A stretch of DNA of 10,782 bases from assembly GCA_903829565.1 (NCBI GenBank), contig CAIKQM010000349.1, positions 1-10,782 of the forward strand, written 5' to 3'. The DNA comes from an uncultured Planctomycetota bacterium. Its GTDB lineage: Bacteria > Planctomycetota > UBA1135 > GCA-002686595. The position numbers and the translations under genes are program-made. This document shows positions 8,745 through 10,782 of the stretch, in pieces (positions within the stretch are counted from its first letter, which is position 1; each line of letters opens with the position of its first letter). The notes under the pieces are model-generated. The model saw only the letters and a list, made by a program, of their open reading frames with translations, was not told the DNA's origin and did not search any database.

Positions 8745-10088
8745 CTAGCGTTGGTTGCGCAAGTCGCGCTCAAGCCGTGCCCGCACCAAGGGATCGAGCG
8801 GCATGGGCTCTGTCAGCACCTCGGCAGACGCGGCCGCTTCGGCATAGAGCGTGGCCGCGCGCGAGCGATTCCCGGCCAGCCAAGCCATCTCTCCCAGTGT
8901 GGCAGAGGCTTGCATGCGCGCCAGCGCCGGATCGGAAGCTTGCGCAACCACGGTGCGCACCTCGGTCTCACTTACTTGACCCGCGCCATAGCGCAACAGC
9001 ACGCTCCAGATCACATCGGCACCGTGCACACGACGCGTACCCAGGTCGTCCACAGCGCTTGCGCACAAGGCGCGCAGCTCACTTGCATCCTGTGCTTGTT
9101 CGATGGCAGCCCACAAGCGCCCCTCGAACTCCCCGCCAGACTGCTGCGCCAGCAACTGGAAGTCGCTGCTGGCATCGGCACGCCGATCCAACGCCGAGTA
9201 CAGGAAGGCTCGATGCTCCAAGTGCGTGTTGGCGTGCTGTGCCTCCCACAACTCGGTGTAGTCGATGCTTGCATCACCAAAGCGCCCCAAAGCGGTGCGC
9301 AGCTGGGCACGCAACCAACGCAAGCCCAAGTCTTTCGGGTCCGCAGCCACCCCTTCATCCAGCAAGGCCAACGCCATCTCGGCATCTTGAGCCTCAAGCG
9401 CCGCTTGCACGCGCGTCATGCGATCGAGTGCCTCGAATTCGCGCGTAGCCCCGTCCAAACGCCACATCAGCAGCGGCCAGCACGCCAACGGCAGCAAGAC
9501 GCTTGCCACCAAGCCAAGCCAAGCCAAACGCGTCGTCAGCAACACGGTCAGCACGAAGCCCGCGATCAACCCACCGATGTGCGCAGCGTTGTCCACCACC
9601 GGCACAGCCAAACCAAAGGCCACATTGACCAGCACGACAAGTAGAAGTGACATGATGCCGGCACGAAAGGCCGCGGGTGTCATGTGTTTACGACGCCGCA
9701 CAAACAAGGCCAGCATCGCACCGAGCAAGCCGAAGATGGCGCCCGACGCCCCCACAGACAGACCTGCCGGACGCCAGGCCACACTCGTCATCGAGGCCAG
9801 CACTCCCGTGGCCACATACAGCACACTCCAACGCATGGTGCCCAAATCACGCTCAACCACACGCCCGAGCACCACCAGCGCCCACACATTGAGCATCAAG
9901 TGCAGCACGCCCCCGTGGAGCAAGGTACTGACCCCAAGACGCCACCACTCCCCGTCACGAATGGCCGGACCCCAGTTCGCACCAAGGCGTTCCAAGACCT
10001 CCGTTTCGGTACCGGTCTGCGTGGCTGTGTAGACATACGCCATCACCAGCACAGCCACGACCGTCCATGTTGCTACGGGGCGTGTCAC
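8745..10088 (-). CDS. Rhomboid family intramembrane serine protease with C-terminal helical repeats
   Basis: This is a membrane protease that would cleave transmembrane helices of other proteins. Counting from GTG 10088 it has 447 residues. The first helix is at about 7-22, then the L1 loop with the typical GEWWRLGVSTLLHGG (46-60) and HLMLNVWAL (63-71). The catalytic Ser115 is in GASGAIFG (113-120), with the catalytic His170 in NAAHIGGLIAG. About six helices end near residue 210, which is the usual rhomboid core. A soluble region of about 235 residues follows, made of Ala/Leu-rich helices resembling degenerate TPR repeats (for example 225-247 and 398-420). Such tails may bind substrates or partners (inference). 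The GTG start is preferred because it overlaps the upstream stop as GTGA. An ATG at 10130 would add 14 residues and overlap the previous gene by 46 bases. It shares an apparent operon with the helicase 38 bases downstream. Confidence 0.9.
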   Translation of the reverse strand: MTRPVATWTVVAVLVMAYVYTATQTGTETEVLERLGANWGPAIRDGEWWRLGVSTLLHGGVLHLMLNVWALVVLGRVVERDLGTMRWSVLYVATGVLASMTSVAWRPAGLSVGASGAIFGLLGAMLALFVRRRKHMTPAAFRAGIMSLLLVVLVNVAFGLAVPVVDNAAHIGGLIAGFVLTVLLTTRLAWLGLVASVLLPLACWPLLMWRLDGATREFEALDRMTRVQAALEAQDAEMALALLDEGVAADPKDLGLRWLRAQLRTALGRFGDASIDYTELWEAQHANTHLEHRAFLYSALDRRADASSDFQLLAQQSGGEFEGRLWAAIEQAQDASELRALCASAVDDLGTRRVHGADVIWSVLLRYGAGQVSETEVRTVVAQASDPALARMQASATLGEMAWLAGNRSRAATLYAEAAASAEVLTEPMPLDPLVRARLERDLRNQR

Positions 10089-10782
10089 TTCGCAGCACCC
10101 TTCAGACGCTCGTACTCGCGCTCGATCCAAACGGCGCGACGTTGCGCGTACCAGGACCGATCGATCTTGCCCTCAATCTCGATGTCTTCCACGCGCATGG
10201 CGTAATCGCCCACGGCGACCAAGCACACGCGACCTGTGCGCCGGCGCATCAAGTTCAATGTCGAGGTCCACTTGCCATTGGCACCGCACGACATGTTCAC
10301 ACCCTCGTGGCTGATCTCGATGGTAGTGGTCTCATCAATCAGCAGTGTGCGCGTCTTGGACAGGCCGGCCTCGCGCGTGAAACCCGCGGCTTGGTCGATC
10401 TCGATCACTCCGCCAAAGGGGTCCGTCAGGAGCCAAGACTGCTCGCCGACAATGGAATGCAGGATGCCGAAGTACGGCGTCTCCTTCACTTCCTTCTGCA
10501 GGTCATCGCGCACCTTGAGCTTGACCTTGATGGTGTACGGCGCCTCGAGGGAGATGGGCAAAGCCCAGACACCGGGACCGCGCAAAACCAAAGCGCTGTT
10601 TTCAATGGACGCCCGCGGCTCAGGACGCAAGCGCACCAGATTGCGCCTCTGCGTCAATTGATCTTGACCGACTTCGGTTTCGAGCTCGATGTCGTCCAAC
10701 TGGCGCTCTTTGTCAAAGCCCCAGTGCACCTTGACACGGCCGTCAGGCAAAAGTGACACATCTGCGCGGGTGGTGTCCGCCG
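10085..10782 (-). CDS. Protein of unknown function, beta-rich (partial, N-terminus outside window)
   Basis: The frame is open from the right edge to TGA at 10087-10085: 231 visible residues. GTG at 10759 is the first possible start, but the frame continues upstream without a stop and with similar composition (ADTTRAD before it), so the gene probably begins outside the window. The segment looks like a beta-sandwich. Alternating hydrophobic strands include VKVHWGF, TIKVKLKV, GGVIEIDQ, TTIEISHEGV and RVCLVAVG, and it closes with MRVEDIEIEGKID. The order resembles concanavalin-A/laminin-G-like or DUF1080-type domains, but I see no catalytic signature and do not assign a family. The last 25 residues are charged and helical (Trp/Arg/Glu-rich). 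No membrane segment is visible in this part. It overlaps the rhomboid start by four bases (GTGA), so the two are probably translationally coupled. Confidence 0.65.
   Translation of the reverse strand, partial: ADTTRADVSLLPDGRVKVHWGFDKERQLDDIELETEVGQDQLTQRRNLVRLRPEPRASIENSALVLRGPGVWALPISLEAPYTIKVKLKVRDDLQKEVKETPYFGILHSIVGEQSWLLTDPFGGVIEIDQAAGFTREAGLSKTRTLLIDETTTIEISHEGVNMSCGANGKWTSTLNLMRRRTGRVCLVAVGDYAMRVEDIEIEGKIDRSWYAQRRAVWIEREYERLKGAAK

Noticed and set aside
8751..9644. 297-codon open frame on the plus strand, and similar frames at 6820-7566 and 10067-10756
   Set aside because: They are antisense to the rhomboid, helicase and beta-rich genes, are rich in Arg, His and Gln, and show no domain.
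10757..10759. GTG as true start of the beta-rich protein
   Set aside because: The frame continues upstream to the window edge without a stop and without a clear ribosome-binding site, so an internal Val codon is more likely.

Overview
This is a gene-dense, high-GC bacterial window with no gene-free stretch longer than about 125 bases. It holds ten protein genes and no recognisable RNA gene, mobile element, CRISPR array or repeat family. The organism is probably a Gram-negative-type bacterium: there is a periplasmic LysM-L,D-transpeptidase, a POT transporter, a YaeQ protein and a PepQ-type prolidase. A high-GC lineage such as Planctomycetota, Myxococcota or a proteobacterium would fit. The sequence alone does not settle which, and I do not claim a genus.

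Left edge (1-559, minus): the N-terminal 186 residues of a divergent erythromycin-esterase-like protein that runs off the window. A 125-base divergent intergenic region (560-684) follows and is the only obvious place for promoters.

Centre (685-6652, plus): six collinear genes with gaps of 4 to 33 bases, so probably one operon. They encode a POT di/tripeptide:proton symporter, Xaa-Pro dipeptidase PepQ, YaeQ, a LysM plus YkuD L,D-transpeptidase, the fluoride channel CrcB/FluC, and a divergent RlmN/Cfr-family radical SAM rRNA methyltransferase. The first two fit together directly: peptide uptake, then cleavage of proline-containing dipeptides. The rest look like mixed housekeeping functions.

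Right half (6649-10782, minus): three collinear genes transcribed toward the first operon. They are a partial secreted or beta-sandwich-like protein of unknown function, a rhomboid protease with a C-terminal helical repeat domain (start overlapping the previous stop as GTGA), and a UvrD/Rep/PcrA-type SF1A helicase with a lysine-rich tail. The helicase and rlmN converge so tightly that their stop codons share the palindrome CTAG at 6649-6652.

I found no convincing new multi-gene system. The most unusual points are the altered active-site motif of the esterase-like protein, the roughly 90-residue insertion before the last membrane helix of the POT transporter, the in-frame crcB/rlmN junction with a single TGA between them, and the rhomboid-helical-repeat fusion.
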